From Gammaproteobacteria bacterium (GTDB lineage: Bacteria; Pseudomonadota; Gammaproteobacteria; Steroidobacterales; Woeseiaceae): DNA of 43,363 nt. The stretch covers positions 1 through 43,363 of the forward strand of contig JAHEGH010000022.1 in assembly GCA_024639825.1 (NCBI GenBank), read 5' to 3'. The first letter of the stretch is position 1. Each line of letters begins with the position of its first letter. A model generated the notes under the pieces. The model saw only the letters and a program-made list of their open reading frames with translations, searched no databases and was not told where the DNA came from. A program made the translations under genes and the position numbers. Positions 23,800-32,077 of the stretch are shown here, in pieces.

Positions 23800-23892
23800 T
23801 TAACGACACCACCACGGTTTCTTCTGATGCGTCAGCGCGGCCGACGGCATCGCCAACAGCAAAATCAGAAGCGCCAGTCCGGACCGAATCAT
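23800..23892 (-). CDS. Possible 30-residue secreted peptide upstream of the peroxidase
   Basis: ATG 23890-23892 to TAA 23800-23802 encodes a 30-residue frame. It begins 'MIRSGLALLILLLAMPSAAL', a good signal-peptide-like stretch, and ends 'THQKKPWWCR'. It stops 4 bases before the peroxidase GTG, as an operon partner would. Against it: the ribosome-binding site is weak, and its promoter would have to lie inside the divergent gene at 23908. It may be chance. Confidence 0.3.
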   Translation of the reverse strand: MIRSGLALLILLLAMPSAALTHQKKPWWCR

Positions 23893-23907
23893 GAGACTAT
23901 TCTTAAC

Positions 23908-24510
23908 ATGAATTTTCTGTTCAGCACACTCGCGCTCCTGCTGGGGCCGTTCATCTATGCCCTCGGTCGGCGAAATAGTGCAATCAGACATGGTCTGGAT
24001 GCATTCATCATCATCGCCGTGGCCTGGATTATTGGTGTGCATATCATTCCCGAGTCTGTCGAGACCGGCGGCCTGCTCGCGATTGCTTTCCTGGCAGCCG
24101 GGATCGCGTTCCCGCTGGTCATGCAGCGTGTTCTGCACGTTGCTACAGGAACGACCCACGTCGCTATGACCCTGCTGGCCGCGATGGCCCTGGCCTTGCA
24201 CGCCATCATCGATGGCATCGCGCTGATTCCCGGTCATGGGGAGCACCTGCCCGCGGCGGTCATTTTGCATCGCCTGCCGGTCGGCATGGCTATCTGGTGG
24301 ACGTTTCGGCCAACGATCGGCCGCGCATCCGCTATCGCGGCATTTGTAATTATTATTGCGGCGACCGGATCTGCCTTCTATTCCGCCGCGCCTGTCGTCG
24401 AACTGGCCGAGAGCAGGAGCTTCGCGCTGTTCCAGGCCTTTGTGTCCGGATCACTCATCGACCTGGTCGTCTCACTCGGCCGCCAGATGTGGAAAACCCG
24501 CGCCAACTAG
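23908..24510 (+). CDS. ZIP-like membrane protein, putative metal permease
   Basis: The 200-residue protein is mostly membrane helices (about six). Two helices carry 'LALHAIIDGIALIPG' and 'ILHRLPVGMAIWW'. These recall the HxxxDG and HExP metal sites of ZIP transporters, although the second site has Arg instead of Glu. Length is below the usual 250-300 residues, so the N-terminal helices may be reduced. ATG 23908 was chosen because upstream codons are polar antisense-like sequence. It converges on the flavin-reductase gene with 4 bases between stops. The metal-transport role is tentative. Confidence 0.55.
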   Translation: MNFLFSTLALLLGPFIYALGRRNSAIRHGLDAFIIIAVAWIIGVHIIPESVETGGLLAIAFLAAGIAFPLVMQRVLHVATGTTHVAMTLLAAMALALHAIIDGIALIPGHGEHLPAAVILHRLPVGMAIWWTFRPTIGRASAIAAFVIIIAATGSAFYSAAPVVELAESRSFALFQAFVSGSLIDLVVSLGRQMWKTRAN

Positions 24511-24514
24511 TCGC

Positions 24515-25027
24515 TCAGTTTGTGCCGCCCGAGTTCGGCTCACCCTTTCGATGAAAGTGACCGCGGTAGAAAATCAGCGGGTCTTCGTCGCGATCCTCAA
24601 GGCGCAGCACACGACCGACGATAATCTTATGATCGCCACCATCGTGGCGCACCTCAGTGCGACACTCGAAGCACGCGGCATACTTCGGCAGTATCGGTGC
24701 CCCGTGCAGGCCTTCTCGGCACTCCAGACCATCAAACTTATCGGTGCGCCTGCTGGCGAACCGCGATGACAGCTCCTGTTGTCCGATCGTAAGAACATTG
24801 ACCGCGAAGTACTCCGCGCGCATGAACGTTTCGTAATTAGCCGAGTTGTTGGCGATGCTCCAGAGCACGAGTGGCGGATCCATGGACACCGAATTAAAGC
24901 TACTGACGGTCATGCCAGCCCAATCGCCGTTGGCATCAACAGTGGTCACTACGGCGACGCCGGTTGCGAAACAACCCAGTGCACGTCGAAATTCGTCCAG
25001 GTTGATTTGAGGATCATCAGTACTCAA
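24515..25027 (-). CDS. Flavin reductase family protein
   Basis: About 170 residues from TTG 25025-25027, which has AAGGAA seven bases upstream; a TTG at 25048 would add 7 residues. The core 'FRRALGCFATGVAVVTTVDANG', 'GMTVSSFNSVSMDPPLVLW', 'FAVNVL' and 'HDGGDHKIIVGRVLRL' matches the FMN-binding split-barrel flavin reductases (HpaC/DIM6-NTAB family). Such enzymes supply reduced flavin to monooxygenases or act as stand-alone reductases. No partner monooxygenase is adjacent. Function beyond the family is open. Confidence 0.87.
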   Translation of the reverse strand: MSTDDPQINLDEFRRALGCFATGVAVVTTVDANGDWAGMTVSSFNSVSMDPPLVLWSIANNSANYETFMRAEYFAVNVLTIGQQELSSRFASRRTDKFDGLECREGLHGAPILPKYAACFECRTEVRHDGGDHKIIVGRVLRLEDRDEDPLIFYRGHFHRKGEPNSGGTN

Positions 25028-25123
25028 GCGCGGTTCCTTGCTGGTCAACGAAATTGGCAGGCGCTACGGTAACACCCGGGCATTGTGAAATCAGCTCTGT
25101 TGCGCGTTCCCAAGCATGCGTGT

Positions 25124-26059
25124 CTAGTCTGACCTGACGTAGCCGGGCTCGCCTCGAATAACATCGAGCTGCCTGAAAAACGCAGCCAGCAGGCCGCCGG
25201 CGATAAGGTGCCATACGCCCCAGACGGCGGCTATGGCCGCCGCGCCGCCCAGTCCCTTCAACTGGCTCAGCAAAATGACGAGCGCCAGGCCCGAATTCTG
25301 AATGCCGATCTCGAAAGTCAGTGCTCGCCGTGTCGCAGACAACCGTGACAACGCCCTTCCGGCCAGCGCGCCCGTCGCGAATGCCAGCGCGTTATGCAGG
25401 ACCACGATCCCGCCAAGCAAGGGTAGCGCCGGGAACAGGACGGGGAAGAAATAGACGATGCCGTAGATGATCACGCCCACAAGGACCGAGACGCCCAACA
25501 CCGTCGTGCGTTGTTTGATGCGCGCAGCAACATCGGGAGCCCTGGCCGCTAACACCATGCCGAGCACCAGTGGTACAGCCAGCAGCAACGTTGTCTGTCC
25601 GATGAAAATCAGCGGATTGACGTCGAGCGTTCGCAACAGCGTTGCCGTCGGTTCATACGCCTGAGACCAGAACAGAATTGACGTTGGCGTCAGAATGGCC
25701 GCCAGCAGGCTCGATGTCGCCGTCAACGCCACGGACACGGCAACATTGCCGCGCGACAGGTAAGTCAGCAAATTCGAAACAGCGCCGCCCGGGCAACACG
25801 CGACGACAATCATGCCAAGCGCAATTGACGCTGCCGGCCGCAGCGCCAGAATAAGCAGAAACGTCACGAGCGGCAGGATCACAACCTGCGATATCACGCC
25901 GCCCGCGAACAACAGGGGCTTTTCACGCAGAAATGAGAAGTCATCTACGCGCAGCCCCAGTGCTACGCTGAACATGACCAGGACCAGCGCCAGCGCAACG
26001 CCGGCCTGTCCGACCGGGTCGAGCATGATCCGCAGGCTGTCGAGGGCGCCGATATCCAA
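25124..26059 (-). CDS. Bile acid:sodium symporter (BASS) family transporter
   Basis: The 311-residue inner-membrane protein has 9-10 hydrophobic segments. BASS marks are 'VACCPGGAVSNLLTYLSRGNVAVSV' and 'TFEIGIQNSGLALVILLSQ', which form the crossed sodium-binding helices. It probably starts at TTG 26059, with GGAGAGAC five bases upstream; ATG 26026 is an alternative. Bacterial members move organic anions such as pantoate or keto acids with sodium. The upstream small frame and esterase gene read in the same direction with touching stops and starts, so they may be cotranscribed. Substrate unknown. Confidence 0.88.
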   Translation of the reverse strand: MDIGALDSLRIMLDPVGQAGVALALVLVMFSVALGLRVDDFSFLREKPLLFAGGVISQVVILPLVTFLLILALRPAASIALGMIVVACCPGGAVSNLLTYLSRGNVAVSVALTATSSLLAAILTPTSILFWSQAYEPTATLLRTLDVNPLIFIGQTTLLLAVPLVLGMVLAARAPDVAARIKQRTTVLGVSVLVGVIIYGIVYFFPVLFPALPLLGGIVVLHNALAFATGALAGRALSRLSATRRALTFEIGIQNSGLALVILLSQLKGLGGAAAIAAVWGVWHLIAGGLLAAFFRQLDVIRGEPGYVRSD

Positions 26060-26149
26060 CTAGAGTCTCTCCGCTTCGACGAAGGGTTTCACACCGACCG
26101 CATGCTTGGCGTCCATGGGTGGCCAGGTCACGGCAGTCGCGATTCTCAT
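26060..26149 (-). CDS. Possible 29-residue ORF between esterase and BASS genes
   Basis: ATG 26147-26149 overlaps the esterase TAA (TAATG), and the TAG abuts the BASS TTG start. The 29 residues begin 'MRIATAVTWPPMDAKHAVGV' and end 'KPFVEAERL'. The perfect tiling of stops and starts suggests translational coupling, so it could be a real small protein or a coupling leader. I do not recognise it. Confidence 0.35.
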   Translation of the reverse strand: MRIATAVTWPPMDAKHAVGVKPFVEAERL

Positions 26150-27237
26150 TATTCTTCCCCCACGTGAGCGCTGAAGAACTCGAACAGCAGTCGAGACCCC
26201 CAAAAATCGGTGTTTTCTTCCGGTGCTATGCAAATTGTCTGGTCCGGCATGCTGGCCGCCTGAAGTTCGGTTACACAATAGCCGTTGCTACCGCGAAAGT
26301 CTGCCGTACCTGGCCAGCGATGGTTGCCTTCCGGCCACAGGCAGTCGATGGATGGCTCGCCGGTAGCCCCACAGGCAATCGTGCATTGCACATGCTTGCC
26401 CGCAATAACGGGTGACGACCAGTCTTCAAGCTCCACGCCGCAGGATCGGCCCTCGTTCCAGTGACGCGTGACCGACGTCGTACTCGCGTAGAACCAGCCG
26501 CCCGAACTGACCCGACCGTCCGCGGGAACCGTCTCGTCCGTACCGCCATTGATCTGCAGTAACGGCAGGCGCTTGGTTGGCGTGCACTCGAAGCCCCGCT
26601 CCAGGCGGCCTCCGACCAACGCGACCGAGGCAAACAGTTCCGAGGCCTCGCACGCAGCACGATTGGCCATCATTGCGCCGTTGCTGAATCCGGTGATATG
26701 CAGTTGTTGGGCATCGACATTCCAATTGCTGGTGATCTGAGCAACCAGTGCTCGCAGGAACCCGACATCGTCGTTGCAGGAGCTCCAGCCGCAGTGGCCA
26801 CAATTGCCGCACTCCGGCGGGCATGGCACCTGGTCGCGATCCGGAGTACAGATGGGACCGTCTGGCCCGTGGTCGAACCCGTCCGAGATGTGATTCCAGG
26901 ATGTCACTTCCCAGGGTTTGCCGCCATCTGCGCTCGACATGAACCAGGTGCCCTGCGGATACACCATGACGTAGCCATATTCCTCGGCGTACTGGTTCAG
27001 TCCCTGCGCGACCTCTGCCTCGGTACCCGTAGCGGTGCCGCCATAGCCGTGCATGAAAATGGCAACGGGGAGTTCCTGTTGCCCGTCGTAGCGACTCGGC
27101 AGAAACACAAAATACTCGCGCGTGATTCCGTCATGCTGCAGCGTATGGCGCTGCATGTCAGGTTGATGAATTTCGATCTCCTTGCTGCAGGCTACCAGCG
27201 CAAGGGACGCTATTAATAGGAGTAGGGTCTTCCTCAT
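26149..27237 (-). CDS. Secreted poly(3-hydroxybutyrate) depolymerase/feruloyl esterase-like lipoprotein
   Basis: The 362-residue protein has a lipoprotein signal ('LLLLIASLALVACSKE', Cys 17). It has an alpha/beta-hydrolase fold of the LpqC/PHB-depolymerase type: 'LPVAIFMHGYGGTATGTEA' (oxyanion region), nucleophile S185 in 'ITGFSNGAMMA', Asp D234 in 'NGGTDETVP' and His H306 in 'EGNHRWPG'. An insertion at about 130-154 has six Cys ('CPPECGNCGHCGWSSC'), which may form disulfides or bind metal and is unusual. It is divergent from the amidohydrolase pair across 67 bases. It probably hydrolyses polyester or aromatic esters outside the cytoplasm. Confidence 0.85.
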   Translation of the reverse strand: MRKTLLLLIASLALVACSKEIEIHQPDMQRHTLQHDGITREYFVFLPSRYDGQQELPVAIFMHGYGGTATGTEAEVAQGLNQYAEEYGYVMVYPQGTWFMSSADGGKPWEVTSWNHISDGFDHGPDGPICTPDRDQVPCPPECGNCGHCGWSSCNDDVGFLRALVAQITSNWNVDAQQLHITGFSNGAMMANRAACEASELFASVALVGGRLERGFECTPTKRLPLLQINGGTDETVPADGRVSSGGWFYASTTSVTRHWNEGRSCGVELEDWSSPVIAGKHVQCTIACGATGEPSIDCLWPEGNHRWPGTADFRGSNGYCVTELQAASMPDQTICIAPEENTDFWGSRLLFEFFSAHVGEE

Positions 27238-27247
27238 AGCGCCACAT

Positions 27248-27266
27248 CATAGCGGTTCTTGCTATG
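27248..27266. promoter_or_regulatory. Inverted repeat between divergent esterase and amidohydrolase genes
   Basis: CATAGC-GGTTCTT-GCTATG is a perfect 6-bp inverted repeat with a 7-base spacer. It lies in the 67-base gap between two divergent genes, where both promoters must be. A repressor site is plausible but unproven; the arms are short. Confidence 0.35.
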
Positions 27267-27304
27267 CTTGCCGAAAAACCGATACCTGATTCGGGGGAAT
27301 CTCA

Positions 27305-28678
27305 GTGAAATTATTATCAGTCGCACTCGCGACCTTCGTCCTGCTGGCTGCAGGCTGTGGCAAATCGGCCGACGACAGCGGCCTCAACGGCTCGGCGCCG
27401 TTCGAGAGCCGCTACGAGGGCCTCTCGGCCCAATCCACGCTCATTACGGGCGCCACCATTCTCACCGGGACGGGTGAACGTCTCGACAATGCCGACCTGT
27501 TGCTTCTCGACGGTAAGATCGCCGAAATCGGTACGGGCCTGAGTGCTGCTGGTGCTGACGTTGTCGATGCCGAGGGCAAGTGGGTCACGCCGGGCGTCAT
27601 CGACGTGCACTCGCATCTCGGCGTGTATGCCTCACCCGGAACGCAGTCTCACTCCGACGGCAACGAGGCGACGGCACCCGTTACGGCGGAGGTTTGGGCA
27701 GAACACAGCGTCTGGCCGAATGACCCGGGCTTCACGACCGCACTCGCCGGCGGCGTAACGGCCATGCAGATCCTGCCGGGTTCCGCCAACCTGATCGGCG
27801 GTCGCGGGGTAACGCTCAAGAACGTACCGGGCCGCAACGTCATGGACATGAAGTTCCCGGGCGCCCCGCACGGTCTCAAAATGGCCTGCGGCGAAAACCC
27901 CAAGCGCGTTTACGGCAGTCGAGGCCAGGCGCCAGCAACCCGCATGGGTAACGTGGCGGGTTACCGCGCGGCATGGATCGACGCAGCCGAGTATCGCGAC
28001 AAGATCAAGGCTGCCGAGGAAGGCCAGGGTGAAATGCCCAAACGCGACCTGCGGCTCGAAACGCTGATGGGCGTGCTCGAAGGCGAGATTATCGTGCACA
28101 ACCATTGTTACCGTGCCGACGAGATGTCGGTCATGCTCGAGATTGCGAAAGAGTTTGGCTACAAGGTGGGTACCTTCCACCACGCCGTCGAGTCCTACAA
28201 GATCGCCAACCTGCTGGCGGAAGCGGATACCTGCTCCGCGATGTGGGCCGACTGGTGGGGCTTCAAGATGGAAGCCTTCGACGGCATTCGCGAGAACGCA
28301 GCGATCGTCGACAAGGCGGGTGCCTGTGCGATCATTCATTCGGATTCGGAAATGGGCATTCAACGCCTTAACCAGGAAACCGCGAAAGTCATGGGCGCAG
28401 CGGCACGCGCGGGCATGGACATACCCCCGGAGAGTGCGATTCGCTGGATCACGGCAAACGCCGCCAAGTCACTCGGCATTGCGGACCAGACGGGTACGCT
28501 GGAGGCCGGCAAGATGGCTGACGTCGTCGTCTGGGATGGCAACCCGTTCAGCGTCTACACCAGGGCCGAACGCGTCTATATCGATGGCGCGCTAGCCTTC
28601 GAACGTGGCAACGATGCCGTCAACCCGGTCACTGATTTCACACTCGGCACAGCAGCTGCCGCCGGAGGTGCACAATGA
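27305..28678 (+). CDS. Secreted amidohydrolase (imidazolonepropionase-like), catalytic
   Basis: The 457-residue protein starts at GTG 27305. A lipoprotein-like signal ('LSVALATFVLLAAGCGKSAD', Cys 18) places it at the envelope. The metal motif H102-S-H104 ('GVIDVHSHLGVY') is intact. Further likely ligands are in 'IIVHNHCYRADEM', 'VGTFHHAVESYK' and 'AIIHSDSEMG'. The C-terminus returns to the composite beta domain ('GTLEAGKMADVVVWDGNPFS'). Envelope amidohydrolases of this type may act as peptidases or cyclic-amide hydrolases. It overlaps by four bases (ATGA) a paralogue that has lost its metal ligands. Confidence 0.88.
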   Translation: MKLLSVALATFVLLAAGCGKSADDSGLNGSAPFESRYEGLSAQSTLITGATILTGTGERLDNADLLLLDGKIAEIGTGLSAAGADVVDAEGKWVTPGVIDVHSHLGVYASPGTQSHSDGNEATAPVTAEVWAEHSVWPNDPGFTTALAGGVTAMQILPGSANLIGGRGVTLKNVPGRNVMDMKFPGAPHGLKMACGENPKRVYGSRGQAPATRMGNVAGYRAAWIDAAEYRDKIKAAEEGQGEMPKRDLRLETLMGVLEGEIIVHNHCYRADEMSVMLEIAKEFGYKVGTFHHAVESYKIANLLAEADTCSAMWADWWGFKMEAFDGIRENAAIVDKAGACAIIHSDSEMGIQRLNQETAKVMGAAARAGMDIPPESAIRWITANAAKSLGIADQTGTLEAGKMADVVVWDGNPFSVYTRAERVYIDGALAFERGNDAVNPVTDFTLGTAAAAGGAQ

Positions 28679-29961
28679 GCCGCCTGATTACTGGACTCGC
28701 CCTCCTCGCCCTGGCGCTGCCGGCCTCCGCCGCCACAACCGCCATTGTCGGCGGCAAGGTCCACACCGTTGGGCCGCAGGGCACTATTGAAAACGGCACG
28801 GTCCTGATTGTTGACGGACGCATCGCCGCTGTCGGTGCCGATGTCGATGTGCCGGCCGATGCCGAAACGATTGACGCGAGCGGCAAAGTCGTCACGCCGG
28901 GACTGTTCTCACCGTTCGGCCAGCTCGGCCTCGTTGAAGTTGGCTACTCGGCAGGTCCGCTCGACTACTCACAGCGAGGCGAGCAGTTCACCGCCGGTTT
29001 CGATATTGCGGATGCCTACAATCCACGATCGACGCTCATTGCGATTAACCGCATTGAAGGTGTAACACGTGCGGTCGTTGCTCCCGAGCCCGGATATCCG
29101 GACGAGACCGGCACAGGACACATCCTCGCCGGCCTCGCCGCCATCGTGAACCTGGGCGATGGTGATTTTCTGGACCAGCGGGCCGCGGCGATGGTTGTCG
29201 TACTCGGTGAAGGTGGTGCGTCACTCTCTGGTGGAACACGCACGGGTGCCTGGCTGACGCTGCGCAATTCACTGGACGAAGCACTCGACTATCGCGAGAA
29301 CAAAGGTGACTTTGAACGCGGTATGCGTCGCACCTATACGCACAGCATGGCGGACCTCGATGCGCTGCAGGGCGTTATCAACGGCAACACGCCACTGCTC
29401 GTGAGCATCGACCGCGCCAGCGACATCAAAGTACTGATCGATCTGGTCAACGAGTACGGCCTCAGCGCCATTATTATCGGTGGCTCCGAAGCCTGGATGC
29501 TGGCCGACAAACTAGCGGCAGCGCGTATTCCGGTCATCGTTGGTCCGACGGCGAACCTGCCTGGCAACTTCGATCGCATCAACGCGCGACTGGGTACTGC
29601 GTCTATCCTGTTAGATGCCGGTGTCAAAGTCGCCATAGCGGATTCTGATGCGCAGACGCATAACGCTCGCAATATGACGCAGTCAGCCGGTAATGCAGTT
29701 GCCTTCGGTCTCGAGTGGGATGCGGCACTGCGTGCCATTACGCTCACGCCCGCCGAAATCTTCGGCATGGCGGCGACGACGGGCAGTCTCGAGACCGGCA
29801 AAGTCGCTGATGTCGTAATCTGGCCCGGCGACCCGCTGGAGCTGACGAACTACCCGGACGCCGTGTTCATCAATGGTGAAGCTGTGCCGATGGTTAGCCG
29901 TCAAACTTTGCTGCGCGATCGTTACCTGCAGACGGAGAAGCTGCCGGCGTATCGGGACTAA
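28675..29961 (+). CDS. Amidohydrolase-like paralogue lacking metal ligands
   Basis: The 428-residue protein has a cleavable signal peptide ('MSRLITGLALLALALPASA'). It keeps the full amidohydrolase layout, including 'TAIVGGKVHTVGPQGTIENG' and 'GSLETGKVADVVIWPGDPLE'. The catalytic HxH is replaced: 'VTPGLFSPFGQLGLVE' stands where its partner has 'VTPGVIDVHSHLGVY', so both His are Phe/Gln. The later His positions also read Ser/Ile ('LLVSIDRASD') and Gly ('IIIGGSEAWM'). It is probably not a metal-dependent hydrolase. As it is translationally coupled to the active paralogue, it may be a structural or regulatory subunit of a heteromer. Confidence 0.85.
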   Translation: MSRLITGLALLALALPASAATTAIVGGKVHTVGPQGTIENGTVLIVDGRIAAVGADVDVPADAETIDASGKVVTPGLFSPFGQLGLVEVGYSAGPLDYSQRGEQFTAGFDIADAYNPRSTLIAINRIEGVTRAVVAPEPGYPDETGTGHILAGLAAIVNLGDGDFLDQRAAAMVVVLGEGGASLSGGTRTGAWLTLRNSLDEALDYRENKGDFERGMRRTYTHSMADLDALQGVINGNTPLLVSIDRASDIKVLIDLVNEYGLSAIIIGGSEAWMLADKLAAARIPVIVGPTANLPGNFDRINARLGTASILLDAGVKVAIADSDAQTHNARNMTQSAGNAVAFGLEWDAALRAITLTPAEIFGMAATTGSLETGKVADVVIWPGDPLELTNYPDAVFINGEAVPMVSRQTLLRDRYLQTEKLPAYRD

Positions 29962-29971
29962 GGCTGGATCT

Positions 29972-32077
29972 TCAGCGCAACGCCAGCTTGCCGGCGCGAA
30001 GCTCGAAGACGCGATCTGCAGCCCGCAGTACGGCTGGGCTGTGGGTAACGACAATGCGCGTGGCCGGGAGACGGACTAAAGATCGCAGCACGAGGCGCTC
30101 GGTGTCGGCGTCGAGCCCACTCGTAAACTCGTCCAGCAGGAGCAGGGCGGGACGACGATACAGCGCACGGGCAAACAGTAAGCGTTGCACCTGTCCGGTC
30201 GATAGTGCCGACCCAAGGTCGCCGATCGGCGTTTCGTAGCCCATCGGCAGCGCTTCGATAGCACTGTCGACGGCCGCCAGACCCGCCATCCTGCGAATGC
30301 GCTTGTCGCTGCGTGCCGGATCAAACAGTGCGATATTTTCAGCGATGGAGCCTGATATCAGTGCATCGTCATGAAACACGGTGGCAATGCTGCGCCGCAC
30401 TGCTGCCTGTGGCCATTTGCTAACTGGCTTACCGTCGTAACACAGCACACCGGACGAAGGTTTCTCGATGCCTGCAAACAAACGCAGCAAGGTACTTTTG
30501 CCGCTGCCCGAACACCCACAAATGGCAATCAGTTCACCACGTGCAACGTTGACCGACACATCGCTCAGTAGTGGGGTATCCGAGCCTGGGTGCGTAAAGG
30601 TCAGTTTGCCCGCCATCAAATTTCCTGTGAGCCTGGACCTGTCATCCGGCTCGCCCTGAGGCGCTTCAACCTCGTTGAACACGATGTCGGCCAGACGATC
30701 CAATGGCACCTGCAGGAGCCGATACTCAAAGATACGGTTAACAATGCCGCCGGCCCTTGTCACGAACATGGCGGCATAGGCGACGAATGCAGATAACGTG
30801 CCGATCGACATCTCGCCGCGCTGTACCTGCTGTGCAAGCAGAAATATGACGCCGATGTGCAGCCCCTGGAACAGTGCCTGGTGAACGGCGCCATCTGCAA
30901 TCGCAAGGTTACCGGCGCGTATTTGCGTGTTGATACGACGTACAAAATGATTCTGCCAGTCGATGGTTCGGCGTGACTCGCCTGAGCACATCTTGATCGA
31001 CTGTATGCTGCGCAAGGACTCAAGCAGGTGCGATTGGGTCGCAGCATCTGCGCGCACAACCTTGCCTGTCTGTTCCAGCATGGCCGGAAATATCAGCATT
31101 CGCCAGAGCAGGTACAGGCCAGCTGTAGCGACTACGACGAACGCAAGCGCCGGCGAATAGGCGACCATCAGTACCACAACGATGACAAGGAATACGCAAT
31201 CGAGCACAAGCGCTGGCAACGATTCGGTCATGAAGGACTGAATTCCCGCAAGTGAACGCAAGCGCTGTTGAATGTCGCCCGTGCGCCTTGCACGGAACCA
31301 CGATACCGGCAGGCGCAGCAGGTGACGCATTACGCGTGATGCAAGACTGAACACGGTCACTTGCGACAAGAACTGAAACGTCAGTTGCCGCAGAACGCTT
31401 GCGACAAGTTGGAAAACAGCGATGACCACGAAACCGAGCGCTAGCGCTGGTAGCAGCAGGTGGTCGCCGCGTGTCAGGACCTGGTCGATGACGGTTTGCA
31501 GATAGAACGGCATGACCAGCAGCAGCAACTCCGACACGACCGCAAGCACCAGCGCGATGGAAACTGACCGTGAAAAACTCAGGTCAATCACCACAAGGTC
31601 GGTAAGCTTTAATCGGCGCACCGGCTTCCGCTGCAAAAAATCCCTGGTCGGAGCGACCTCGAGGACCACACCAGTAAATTTTGCATCTGCCTCTGCAAAA
31701 GACAGGCTTAGCGCGCCGCCGGCCGGATCGTGAACCAGCAGTCGCGTGCTTGTTACTTTTTTCAGTACCACAAAGTGATTGAACCCCCAGTGCAGAATGC
31801 AGGGTTGCTGCAAGCGCGCAAGTTCGGACAAGCTGCAGCGCAGCGCCCGCCCGGACAAATGCAGTGCGTCAGCTACTCGTATCAACGAAGCAAGATTTTC
31901 ACCAGTGAGCGAAGTACCAAAGCGGCGACGCAGGCTGGTCAGGTCTGTGGTGTTCCCAAAATAGGCGGCGACCATGGCGATGCAGGCAAGACCGCAATCG
32001 GCGACCGTTGACTGCCGAATTACGGGTAGACGCGCTCTTCCCGACACGTTCAGCCACGGTATCGTCAGGTGTCGCAT
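29972..32077 (-). CDS. C39-peptidase ABC exporter (bacteriocin/microcin type)
   Basis: The protein has 701 residues. The N-terminal C39 peptidase has Q22 and C28 ('RQSTVADCGLACIAMVAAYFG'), H101 ('HWGFNHFVVL') and D117 ('VHDPAGG'), so it looks active and should cut double-glycine leaders. A six-helix membrane domain follows (about 165-450). The ATPase domain has Walker A 521-529 ('GCSGSGKST'), signature 'LSTGQVQRLLFARAL' (Thr for the usual first Gly), Walker B 'LLLLDEFTSGLD' and switch His 'RIVVTHSP'. It starts directly after the HlyD gene stop. With that adaptor it forms a CvaB-like peptide exporter. No precursor peptide gene with a GG leader was found nearby. Confidence 0.92.
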   Translation of the reverse strand: MRHLTIPWLNVSGRARLPVIRQSTVADCGLACIAMVAAYFGNTTDLTSLRRRFGTSLTGENLASLIRVADALHLSGRALRCSLSELARLQQPCILHWGFNHFVVLKKVTSTRLLVHDPAGGALSLSFAEADAKFTGVVLEVAPTRDFLQRKPVRRLKLTDLVVIDLSFSRSVSIALVLAVVSELLLLVMPFYLQTVIDQVLTRGDHLLLPALALGFVVIAVFQLVASVLRQLTFQFLSQVTVFSLASRVMRHLLRLPVSWFRARRTGDIQQRLRSLAGIQSFMTESLPALVLDCVFLVIVVVLMVAYSPALAFVVVATAGLYLLWRMLIFPAMLEQTGKVVRADAATQSHLLESLRSIQSIKMCSGESRRTIDWQNHFVRRINTQIRAGNLAIADGAVHQALFQGLHIGVIFLLAQQVQRGEMSIGTLSAFVAYAAMFVTRAGGIVNRIFEYRLLQVPLDRLADIVFNEVEAPQGEPDDRSRLTGNLMAGKLTFTHPGSDTPLLSDVSVNVARGELIAICGCSGSGKSTLLRLFAGIEKPSSGVLCYDGKPVSKWPQAAVRRSIATVFHDDALISGSIAENIALFDPARSDKRIRRMAGLAAVDSAIEALPMGYETPIGDLGSALSTGQVQRLLFARALYRRPALLLLDEFTSGLDADTERLVLRSLVRLPATRIVVTHSPAVLRAADRVFELRAGKLALR

